From: Methylobacteriaceae bacterium
GTDB taxonomy: Bacteria > Pseudomonadota > Alphaproteobacteria > Rhizobiales > Beijerinckiaceae
DNA: 5,456 bases
Assembly (NCBI GenBank): GCA_031272615.1
Contig: JAISTL010000149.1
Span: 1 to 5,456 of the forward strand
Direction: 5' to 3'
This document shows positions 1 through 5,391 of the stretch, one piece after another. The notes beneath the pieces are model-generated. The model was not told the origin of the DNA, did no database searches, and saw only the letters and a program-made list of their open reading frames with translations. Each line of letters opens with the position of its first letter. Within the stretch, counting starts at the first letter, position 1. A program made the position numbers and the translations under genes.

Positions 1-175
1 CGGCGGCGGCGATGGCCTCGCGGGTCTCGTCAACGCTCGCGTCGGCAACTTCGGCAACGGTTTCGCCCGTGGCCGGGTTGGCGACGGGGAAGGTTTTGCC
101 CGAGGCCGCGTCCCGCCAGACTCCGTTGATGAAAAGGCGCTGCCGCAGCAAATCCGGGTTGTTGAGCGTAACCAT
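1..175 (-). CDS. gabD: NAD(P)-dependent succinate-semialdehyde dehydrogenase (GabD-type aldehyde dehydrogenase), N-terminal fragment
   Basis: Only the first 58 codons are present; the gene runs off the left edge, so this is a window truncation and not a broken gene. The fragment reads LLRQRLFINGVW, then a segment with NPATGE (residues 33-38), then DETREAIAAA. This is the characteristic N-terminus of the GabD branch of aldehyde dehydrogenases, where an INGxW strand is followed by NPATGE and a DETRxAI helix. The family oxidises succinate semialdehyde (or related C4/C5 semialdehydes such as glutarate semialdehyde) to the dicarboxylate in the cytoplasm. The catalytic Cys and Glu and the NAD-binding motifs lie outside the window, so activity and substrate cannot be judged. 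The ATG at 175 is supported by an AGAAGG Shine-Dalgarno sequence (184-189) eight bases upstream. It lies 82 bases downstream of the aroA-like gene, in the same direction, with a possible promoter of its own. The family call is firm; the exact substrate is not. Confidence 0.82.
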   Translation of the reverse strand, partial: MVTLNNPDLLRQRLFINGVWRDAASGKTFPVANPATGETVAEVADASVDETREAIAAA

Positions 176-218
176 GGTGAAATCCTTCTGTGCCGGTGTT
201 TGTCGGATGATGTCGGGG

Positions 219-247
219 TATATAGCCGAAAAACGCCTCCGCGTTAA
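219..247 (-). promoter_or_regulatory. Possible sigma70-type promoter for the gabD-like gene
   Basis: Read on the minus strand, TTAACG (247-242) is followed after 17 bases by TATATA (224-219), 44 bases before the ATG at 175. The -35 box matches TTGACA at four of six positions, the -10 box is close to TATAAT, and the spacing is ideal. The AT-rich box stands out in a GC-rich stretch. It would let the dehydrogenase be transcribed separately from the transporter operon. Short motifs like this occur by chance, so this is only a candidate. Confidence 0.3.
229..245 (-). terminator. Weak intrinsic-terminator-like hairpin after the aroA-like gene
   Basis: On the minus strand AACGC (245-241), loop GGAG and GCGTT (236-232) form a 5-bp stem. 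Its last two T bases and the three that follow make a run of five T. It starts 13 bases after the aroA-like stop codon. The stem is short, so it would at best terminate partially. It overlaps the spacer of the candidate gabD promoter, an arrangement that would separate the two transcription units. Confidence 0.3.
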
Positions 248-257
248 TTGCCGAAGT

Positions 258-1556
258 TCATTCGGGCCTCTTTTCCAGGTGCGCGCCGATGCCGTTCATC
301 ACCTCGAAGAAATCCGGAAACGACACCGCGCAGCATTCGCCGCCGCTGACCATGGTTTCGCCGTCGAGGGCCAACCCGGCCACCGTCAGCGCCATGGCGA
401 TGCGGTGGTCATCGTGGCTGTTGACCACCGCGCCGGTCATGCCCCGGCCGCCGGTTCCGTGAATGGTCAGCGTTGTCGGCGTTTCGGAACAGCGCGCCCC
501 GAGTTTGGCGAGCTCCTCGCTCATCCGGGCGACCCGGTCCGTTTCCTTGAGGCGCACCGATTCGAGGTTCGTCAGCGTGGTATCGCCTTCGGCGAAGCAG
601 GCGAGAGTCGCCAGCATCGGCACCGCGTCGGGCATGTCGGAACAATCCAGAGTGATGCCGTGCAGCGGTTTGCCGCCGCGCACGGAAAGTGAGGAGGCCG
701 CCGTGTCCACGACGATATCGGCGCCCATGGCCTGAAACGCGTCGACGATGGCGGCGTCGCCCTGGGTTCCGGCGAAATCCAGCTGCTCGATGGTGAGAGT
801 CGAATCGGTGAGAACCGCGGCGCCCAACGGAAAGGCGACGCCCTCCCAGTCACTGGGAATGCTGCGGTTCACCGGGGCGTAGCGCTGGCCGCCGGGCACT
901 TCGAACCAGTGGTAGCCGGTTTCGTCGAAGCGGACGGAAACGCCCTGGCTGCGCATCCACTCCACCGTCATGTCGAGATACGGGCGTTCCAGCGGCGTTT
1001 CCAGCTCGATGCGGGTCGAGCCGGAAAGATAGGGCGCGGTGATGAGAATCGCCGAGACATATTGGGAGAGCTTGCCGGAAAACCGCACGGTGCTTCCCCG
1101 GAGCGGCCCGCGCACCACCGCCGGGGCCGCCGCGCCGCCGCGGGTGGTGAAGGCTTGGCCGCCCATGCCCCGCAGCGCTTCCAGCAACGGGAGAATCGGC
1201 CGCCGGCGCAACTGGTGGTCTCCGCTCAAAACACTCCAGCCGTCGGCCATGCAGGCCATGGCGGTGACAAAATAGAGCGCGGTGCCGGAATTGCCGCAGT
1301 CGACAATATCATCGGGAGTCGCAAGCGTACCGCCGGCGCCCTGCACGGTCCAGCCGGCGCCGTCCGTATCGATCCGGGCGCCGAACAGGCGGCAGGCCCG
1401 CGCCGCCGAAAGACAGTCCTCGCTGTTGAGCGGGTTCATGATGCGTGAGGTTCCCTCCGCCAGCGTGGCGATAACCACGGCGCGGATGGTATGGCTCTTG
1501 GAGCCGGGAACCACCGCGACTCCGTTGAGAGCGTGACGGCTGGAAACAAAATACAT
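258..1556 (-). CDS. aroA: EPSP synthase family enolpyruvyl transferase (3-phosphoshikimate 1-carboxyvinyltransferase-like, divergent)
   Basis: The 432-residue protein matches the usual EPSP synthase length (E. coli AroA is 427) and spans both inside-out alpha/beta domains. AroA moves the enolpyruvyl group of PEP to shikimate-3-phosphate in the cytoplasm. Conserved elements by eye: PGSKS (17-21) with Arg25, GNSGT (88-92), RRRP with Arg119, SQ (164-165), RPYLDMT (191-197), MPDA with Asp310, RLKETDR (335-341, with Lys337, Glu338 and Arg341), DDHR (382-385) and SFPDFF (412-417). These cover most PEP contacts and the catalytic Asp/Glu pair. Several positions that contact shikimate-3-phosphate in E. 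coli differ: Ser169 is Leu163, Ser197 is Glu190 and Asn336 is Ser333. Arg100, Pro101 and Lys411 are replaced by Tyr95, Phe96 and Val411. The ATG at 1556 lies three bases after the tctA stop, and its G-rich Shine-Dalgarno (1564-1569) is inside the end of tctA, implying coupling. Family membership is certain. Whether it is the housekeeping AroA or an enzyme for another acceptor is open; its place in a transporter operon favours the latter. Confidence 0.88.
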   Translation of the reverse strand: MYFVSSRHALNGVAVVPGSKSHTIRAVVIATLAEGTSRIMNPLNSEDCLSAARACRLFGARIDTDGAGWTVQGAGGTLATPDDIVDCGNSGTALYFVTAMACMADGWSVLSGDHQLRRRPILPLLEALRGMGGQAFTTRGGAAAPAVVRGPLRGSTVRFSGKLSQYVSAILITAPYLSGSTRIELETPLERPYLDMTVEWMRSQGVSVRFDETGYHWFEVPGGQRYAPVNRSIPSDWEGVAFPLGAAVLTDSTLTIEQLDFAGTQGDAAIVDAFQAMGADIVVDTAASSLSVRGGKPLHGITLDCSDMPDAVPMLATLACFAEGDTTLTNLESVRLKETDRVARMSEELAKLGARCSETPTTLTIHGTGGRGMTGAVVNSHDDHRIAMALTVAGLALDGETMVSGGECCAVSFPDFFEVMNGIGAHLEKRPE

Positions 1557-1559
1557 CCG

Positions 1560-3062
1560 CTATCCCCCCGAACTGGCGCCGCGTCGGCTGAACAACCACT
1601 TCGACCACGGCAGGTTGATACCGACGGCGATTATCGTCATCCCCAGTAGACACAGGCTGATGGGCTGGCTCAGCAGCATGTGGAGCAGCCCTTCGTCTGC
1701 GTCGGCGAGATTCATCGCTTTTCTGAAGTTGATGTCCATGATGCCGCCGAGGACGATGCCGAGCACCATGGGCGCGACGGCGTATCCCCGCAGCCGCATG
1801 AAATAACCCAGCAGGCCGAACACCAGCATGATCACCACCTGATAGATGCTGGATTCAACGGCATAGGCGCCGATGACGCACAGCACCGTCACCATGGGCA
1901 TCAGCAGGCGCTTCGGAATCATCACCACCTTGGCCATCTGCGGCACCACCGTGAGGCCGAGCAGCAGCATCATTCCGGCGGCGACGAAGCCTCCGGCGAG
2001 GATGACGTTGAAGGTGTCGGGGCTGTTCTGCAGCAGCATGGGGCCGGGCCTGAGGCCGTGCACATAGAACGCCGCCAAAATGACGGCGGTGACCGCGTCT
2101 CCCGGCACCGCCAGCGCCAGCATGGGAATCAGCGCGCCGCCGATGCAGGCGTTGTTGGCGGATTCCGAGGCGACGACTCCTTCCGCCGCGCCCTCGCCGA
2201 AGGGGACCTTCGGGTTTTTGACGGTCAGCTTGGCGTTGTCATAGGCAAGCAGGGCGGCGACGGTGCCGCCGGTGCCGGGCAGGGCGCCGATGATCACGCC
2301 GATGACGGAAGAGCGCAGCGACAGCGGCAGCTGCTTCAGGATGGTTTTGAAATCAGGCTTGAATTTCCCCGGCGCGGCGGCGATGGAGCCCTGCTGCCCG
2401 GCGGCGAGGGTTGACAGCACCTCGGAGAAACCGAACAGGCCGATGAGCACCGCCACCAGCGGAATGCCCATCTGCAGTTCCATGATGTCAAAGGTGAACC
2501 GGTGTTCTCCGGTGTATTCGTCCATACCGACAAAGGCGAACAGCACGCCGAGGCAGGCGCTGATCATGCCCTTGATGAAACTTTTCGAGGTCAGCGAACC
2601 GACGGTGGACAGGCCGAAACACGCTAGCAGGAAGTAATCCAGCGGCGAGAAGGCCAGCGCGATGCTGGTCAGCGGCTCGATGACCAGCATCAGCACGAAC
2701 AGTCCGAACAGCGTGCCGAAAAAACTGTGGATCGTCGCGGTAAACAGCGCCTCGGCGGCGCGGCCCTGTCGCGCCATGGGGAACCCGTCAAGGGTGGTGG
2801 CGACGGAAGAGGGCGCTCCGGGAATGTTGATGACGATGGCTGAAAGCGCGCCCGCGTACACTCCCGACACGTAGACTCCCATAATCAGCGCCACGGCGTT
2901 GTTGACTGACCAGGTGAAGGTGACGGAAATCAGCAGCGCCGTCGCCATGGTGACCGAAAGGCCGGGAACGGCGCCGACCACCAGCCCGAGCAGCGAGCCG
3001 ACAAAAACCAGGGCGAAGAAATCCGGCGAGGCCTGGGAAAGGAGCGAGGAGAACAAATCCAT
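1560..3062 (-). CDS. tctA: Tripartite tricarboxylate transporter, large permease subunit TctA
   Basis: This 500-residue inner-membrane protein is the large, multi-spanning subunit of a TTT transporter, which imports carboxylates handed over by TctC using an ion gradient. Family hallmarks in order: a hydrophobic N-terminus with GAVPGL (30-35); NIPGAPSSVATTLDG and FPMARQG (79-100), the highly conserved PG...DG(F/Y)P loop; GALPGTGG (259-266) followed by YDNAK (274-278); GEGAAEGVVASESANNA (289-305) running into LAVPGD (317-322); and LRPGPML (337-343). About ten or more hydrophobic segments are spread along the chain, and the length is normal. I chose the ATG at 3062 because it follows the tctB stop by 11 bases and has a run of five G (3069-3073) six bases upstream. 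A longer in-frame start at 3161 would add 33 arginine-rich residues overlapping tctB and is unlikely. The stop (1560-1562) is three bases from the aroA-like start. Confidence 0.95.
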   Translation of the reverse strand: MDLFSSLLSQASPDFFALVFVGSLLGLVVGAVPGLSVTMATALLISVTFTWSVNNAVALIMGVYVSGVYAGALSAIVINIPGAPSSVATTLDGFPMARQGRAAEALFTATIHSFFGTLFGLFVLMLVIEPLTSIALAFSPLDYFLLACFGLSTVGSLTSKSFIKGMISACLGVLFAFVGMDEYTGEHRFTFDIMELQMGIPLVAVLIGLFGFSEVLSTLAAGQQGSIAAAPGKFKPDFKTILKQLPLSLRSSVIGVIIGALPGTGGTVAALLAYDNAKLTVKNPKVPFGEGAAEGVVASESANNACIGGALIPMLALAVPGDAVTAVILAAFYVHGLRPGPMLLQNSPDTFNVILAGGFVAAGMMLLLGLTVVPQMAKVVMIPKRLLMPMVTVLCVIGAYAVESSIYQVVIMLVFGLLGYFMRLRGYAVAPMVLGIVLGGIMDINFRKAMNLADADEGLLHMLLSQPISLCLLGMTIIAVGINLPWSKWLFSRRGASSGG

Positions 3063-3073
3063 GTCAATCCCCC

Positions 3074-3541
3074 CTACGGCAGCATGACGTGCAGGAGAAC
3101 GCCGAACATCAGCTGCAGCGCCGCGGTCAGACCGGCGGCGACAAGCAGGACCATCCACCATCGCCGCTCTCCGGCAAACACCAGGAACACGATCATGAAG
3201 GCCGCGGTGGCGACGGCAAAATGCAGGATCGGCAGCAGCACAGTGTAGACGATGGCCAAGGCGAAAATCAGGATGGCGCGGGCGTGGCGTTTCATGCCGC
3301 CCGGTCCGGAATCGGGAAAGACGGGAGAGTTCCCGCCGTCTCTTTTGTAGGCTCTGAGATTTTGCACCGCCAGAGCCAGGCTGAACAGCAGCATCACCGC
3401 GGAAACAATGGCGGGAAACAGCCCGGCGGACAAGGCGGAGTCTCCGAAATCCCGCAGCAGGGAGGATTGGTACAGCAGAAAAACCGCGACGGCGGCGAGA
3501 AAAGCGCTTTCAAGCATTGCCGCGATAAAGGGAACGGGCAT
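3074..3541 (-). CDS. tctB: Tripartite tricarboxylate transporter, small membrane subunit TctB
   Basis: The product is 155 residues, the normal size for TctB, the poorly conserved small inner-membrane partner of TctA. Hydrophobic segments lie at about 6-26, 38-61, 86-122 (probably two helices) and 128-153, giving a four- or five-helix protein. A polar loop (64-85) contains basic residues and glycines. Typical TctB features are AGLFPAIVSAVMLL in the second helix and a C-terminus ending LLHVMLP. The ATG at 3541 is preceded by GGAG (3547-3550) five bases upstream. Sequence identity alone is weak evidence in this family, but the hydrophobic pattern and the position between tctC and tctA make the call secure. 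It lies 136 bases after tctC and 11 bases before tctA. Confidence 0.92.
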   Translation of the reverse strand: MPVPFIAAMLESAFLAAVAVFLLYQSSLLRDFGDSALSAGLFPAIVSAVMLLFSLALAVQNLRAYKRDGGNSPVFPDSGPGGMKRHARAILIFALAIVYTVLLPILHFAVATAAFMIVFLVFAGERRWWMVLLVAAGLTAALQLMFGVLLHVMLP

Positions 3542-3634
3542 TTCAACTCCACGTCGATGAATTCCGGCACGCCGGGCAACAAAACCAACACCGCCCCGCG
3601 GGATATGCGAAGGCGGACCTCACGGGAAACGGAG

Positions 3635-3661
3635 TCCGGCCCGCCGGAACGACGGGCCGGA
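3635..3661 (-). promoter_or_regulatory. Strong GC-rich hairpin between tctC and tctB
   Basis: The arms TCCGGCCCG and CGGGCCGGA are perfect 9-base inverted repeats separated by nine bases. A further G-U and C-G pair would reduce the loop to five bases. The hairpin begins 16 bases after the tctC stop. No T run follows on the minus strand, so it is not a standard intrinsic terminator. In binding-protein transport operons such hairpins often protect the upstream message from 3' exonucleases or lower read-through, giving more binding protein than permease; that role is inferred here. A second small palindrome (CCGGC-AC-GCCGG, 3564-3575) lies closer to the tctB ribosome site. Confidence 0.5.
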
Positions 3662-3677
3662 GCGGGTAAAAACCCTG

Positions 3678-4676
3678 TTACTTCTTGGGGATATTGAACT
3701 CCGCCGGGCTGAACTTGGTGCTCTTGGCGTCATAAAGCAGCCAGGCGACGATGGACGCCCAGTTATCCCAGTAGTCGATGACCTTTTGCCCCGTCAGATC
3801 TTCCAGGCCGACATAATAGGTGTTTTTCTTGAAATCGGCCCAAGCCGGGTCAGCCGCCGCCTTTTGCGCCGCTTCAAGCAACACCTTCTGCGCATCTTCC
3901 GGCGTGCCCTTCTTCACCAGCAAAGCGGTGGGGAACTCCAGCGGCAGATAGGGCGCCAATTCGGGAAGCGTATCGGTGATCGGCGGGATATCGGGGGTGA
4001 AATCGCTGCGCTTGCTGGAATACATCGCCAGCGCCCGCATTTTGCCGGAGGCGAGGAAGTCCTTCACGGTGCCGAGATTGGCGGCGGTGAAGTCCACCTG
4101 TCCGCCCACCGCGGCCAACAGCGATTCATTGCCGCTGGTGAACGGGGTCATGGAGATGTCCAGCCCGCTCTTGTCCTTCAGCAGCAGGCCCTGGATGTGG
4201 CCGCTGGAACCGGGGCCGGTGTAGGAAAACCGCACCTTGCCGGGCCGCGCCTTCATGTCGTCCACCAGGTCCTTCATGGTCTGATACTTGGAGTCGGCGG
4301 AAACGACGATGAGCTTCTCGGAGTACACCAGCATGTTCAGCGCGTCGAAATCATGGAACGACAGCTTGGATGTGCCGAGCACGCGGAACACGGCGGGGGT
4401 TTCGGCGGAAAGCACCACCGTATAGCCGTCGGCCGGGCGGGCATAGGCGAAATCGGTGCCGATGGCGCCGCCGGCGCCGGGCTTGTTGACGATGACAACC
4501 GGCTTGCCGAGGTATTTTTCAAACAGCGGCACAAAAGCGCGGGCGGCGATGTCGGTCGGGCCGCCCACGCCCCACGGGATCACCAGGTTGATTTCCTTTT
4601 CCGGGAACTGGGCGCAAGCCGTTCCCGCGCTGAGGGTGAGGCCGATGGCCGCCGCGACGAGGTATTTAAACTGCAT
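3678..4676 (-). CDS. tctC: Tripartite tricarboxylate transporter substrate-binding protein (TctC/Bug family)
   Basis: The 332-residue product is a full-length periplasmic solute receptor of the Bug/TctC family, which captures a carboxylate or similar small acid and delivers it to TctAB. An N-terminal signal peptide is evident: MQFKYL, then a hydrophobic core (about 6-18), with likely cleavage after Ala22 (ACA before QFPEK). Cys21 is not in a proper lipobox, so it should be a soluble periplasmic protein. Family motifs include INLVIPWGVGGPTDIAAR (29-46), matching the family PxxPGGPTDxxAR loop with Trp-Gly-Val in place of the usual residues. Next come VVIVNKPGAGGAIGTDF (60-76) and PADGYTV (81-87), then a FSYTGPGSSGH loop mid-protein. 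The ligand cannot be deduced because Bug proteins bind many acids. The ATG at 4676 has an ideal AAGGAG ribosome site (4683-4688) six bases upstream. It is the first gene of the cluster, with candidate operators upstream. Confidence 0.95.
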   Translation of the reverse strand: MQFKYLVAAAIGLTLSAGTACAQFPEKEINLVIPWGVGGPTDIAARAFVPLFEKYLGKPVVIVNKPGAGGAIGTDFAYARPADGYTVVLSAETPAVFRVLGTSKLSFHDFDALNMLVYSEKLIVVSADSKYQTMKDLVDDMKARPGKVRFSYTGPGSSGHIQGLLLKDKSGLDISMTPFTSGNESLLAAVGGQVDFTAANLGTVKDFLASGKMRALAMYSSKRSDFTPDIPPITDTLPELAPYLPLEFPTALLVKKGTPEDAQKVLLEAAQKAAADPAWADFKKNTYYVGLEDLTGQKVIDYWDNWASIVAWLLYDAKSTKFSPAEFNIPKK

Positions 4677-4760
4677 GTTCTTCTCCTTGGTTTACAGTTG
4701 GCATGAACCTGTCTATCCTTTGTGGTGACGCAAAACGCCTTGCTGCCGCTTTCTTTCCGC

Positions 4761-4782
4761 GTTTCGAACCGGTGTTCAAAAC
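4761..4782. promoter_or_regulatory. 22-bp imperfect palindrome upstream of tctC (possible operator)
   Basis: GTTTCGAAC (4761-4769) and GTTCAAAAC (4774-4782) are inverted repeats matching at eight of nine positions around a CGGT spacer. The centre is about 95 bases before the tctC start codon, a usual position for a transcription-factor site. I cannot assign it to a regulator family. A smaller palindrome, CACG-TTG-CGTG (4791-4801), lies just beyond it. Confidence 0.35.
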
Positions 4783-4821
4783 AGCGCCGCCACGTTGCGT
4801 GAAGGCGTCCGGCATCATGAC

Positions 4822-4836
4822 GATGGTCAAACCATC
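4822..4836. promoter_or_regulatory. Candidate GntR/FadR-subfamily operator
   Basis: GATGGTCAAACCATC is a perfect palindrome with 6-bp arms and a 3-bp spacer. Its core TGGT-N3-ACCA is the classic half-site arrangement bound by FadR-subfamily GntR regulators such as PdhR, LldR and FadR, which often control uptake and breakdown of organic acids. It lies about 150 bases upstream of tctC, so it would act on a promoter with a long leader or on an upstream site. No regulator gene is in the window. The motif match is visible; the regulator is inferred. Confidence 0.42.
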
Positions 4837-5150
4837 AGGAGAAGCGGGCCATGACCGTGACGCGCGCACCCGCCGCAGCGGCGACGCGCCGGGATAAACG
4901 AACCCGGGCCTTATGCCGCCGCAACCGGAGACGCTTCCCCGTCACCAACAGCCCCGGACGACGGGGATGTGGGCAAACGCTGAAAATCAATCAAATCCGG
5001 CACTTGCGTGCATCCGCCCCTCCAGGCTCGTCATCGGAGTCATGGTCGTAGTCTTGATATGCTCTCCGTACTGGCTGTTCCTTAACATCATTTTTCAGCG
5101 GGTTCAATGAGACAAATCCCGATTCGCGAAGTGAAATCGCCGGAAATGTC

Positions 5151-5211
5151 ATGCCGGCGGCGGGCCTTTCAGAGATATTGACCGGGTTTTTGCCGGGCGG
5201 TTGTCCGGCAT
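5151..5211. repeat. Inverted repeat with an inner hairpin in extragenic DNA
   Basis: ATGCCGG (5151-5157) is the inverted copy of CCGGCAT (5205-5211), bracketing a 47-base spacer. Inside it TGCCGG (5191-5196) pairs with CCGGCA (5205-5210) around an eight-base loop. The right arm joins directly to the REP-like half copy that begins at 5212, suggesting a composite extragenic palindromic element. The arms are short and GC-rich, so chance is possible. Confidence 0.3.
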
Positions 5212-5236
5212 CTGGATTGCTTCGCTCCCGCTCATG
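5212..5236 (+). repeat. REP-like half copy (CTGGATTGCTTCGCT)
   Basis: The 15-base motif at 5212-5226 is identical to 5436-5450 and is the inverse of 5398-5412. It continues as CCCGCTCATG, close to the CATGCT that ends the right-hand copy. With no inverted partner alongside it, it is a solitary half unit of the same repeat family. Confidence 0.6.
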
Positions 5237-5289
5237 GGTGGCGGCCCGACCGGCGGGGCGACAGGTCAACCGGTGAAGTGGGCGGATTC

Positions 5290-5334
5290 GTCCACCCGGT
5301 CCACCAAGTCCACCAAGTCCACCAGGTCCCCCAA
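5290..5334. repeat. Five tandem 9-bp units, consensus GTCCACCAA
   Basis: The units are GTCCACCCG, GTCCACCAA, GTCCACCAA, GTCCACCAG and GTCCCCCAA, in perfect nine-base register from 5290 to 5334. The two central units are identical and the outer ones carry one or two changes. The array ends in an A-run. The length is a multiple of three, so it stays open in one plus-strand frame (Ser-Thr-Lys/Arg repeats), but nothing else suggests that frame is coding. It is a minisatellite of the sort that can vary in copy number by slippage. Confidence 0.75.
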
Positions 5335-5391
5335 AAACCCGCCACCTACTCCATCGGTTGGCGCGTCCACCGCCGGCACCGCGTCATTGCG

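Noticed and set aside
12..692. Long plus-strand open frame of 226 codons, and similar plus-strand frames at 909-1448, 1680-2414, 3089-3697 and 3786-4706
   Set aside because: They are antisense to genes with clear family motifs, have low-complexity His/Gln/Arg/Gly-rich translations and no recognisable domain. They are by-products of high GC at third codon positions.
3063..3161. N-terminal extension of tctA starting at 3161
   Set aside because: It would overlap the end of tctB by 88 bases and add 33 mostly polar, Arg-rich residues absent from the family. The start at 3062 has a good ribosome site and normal spacing.
4611..4676. Possible lipoprotein signal in TctC at Cys21
   Set aside because: Residues before the cysteine are Gly-Thr-Ala, lacking the Leu-type residue at -3. 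A standard cleavage after Ala22 fits better.
4800..4836. TTGACC on the minus strand inside the GntR-like palindrome as a -35 box for tctC
   Set aside because: No acceptable -10 hexamer occurs 15-19 bases downstream; the sequence there is GC-rich.
4991..5269. Minus-strand 92-codon open frame upstream of tctC
   Set aside because: It runs through the inverted repeats at 5151-5226, has no clear ribosome site and no recognisable protein features.
5290..5334. CRISPR array
   Set aside because: The units are 9 bp and directly adjacent, with no spacers. This is a simple tandem repeat.
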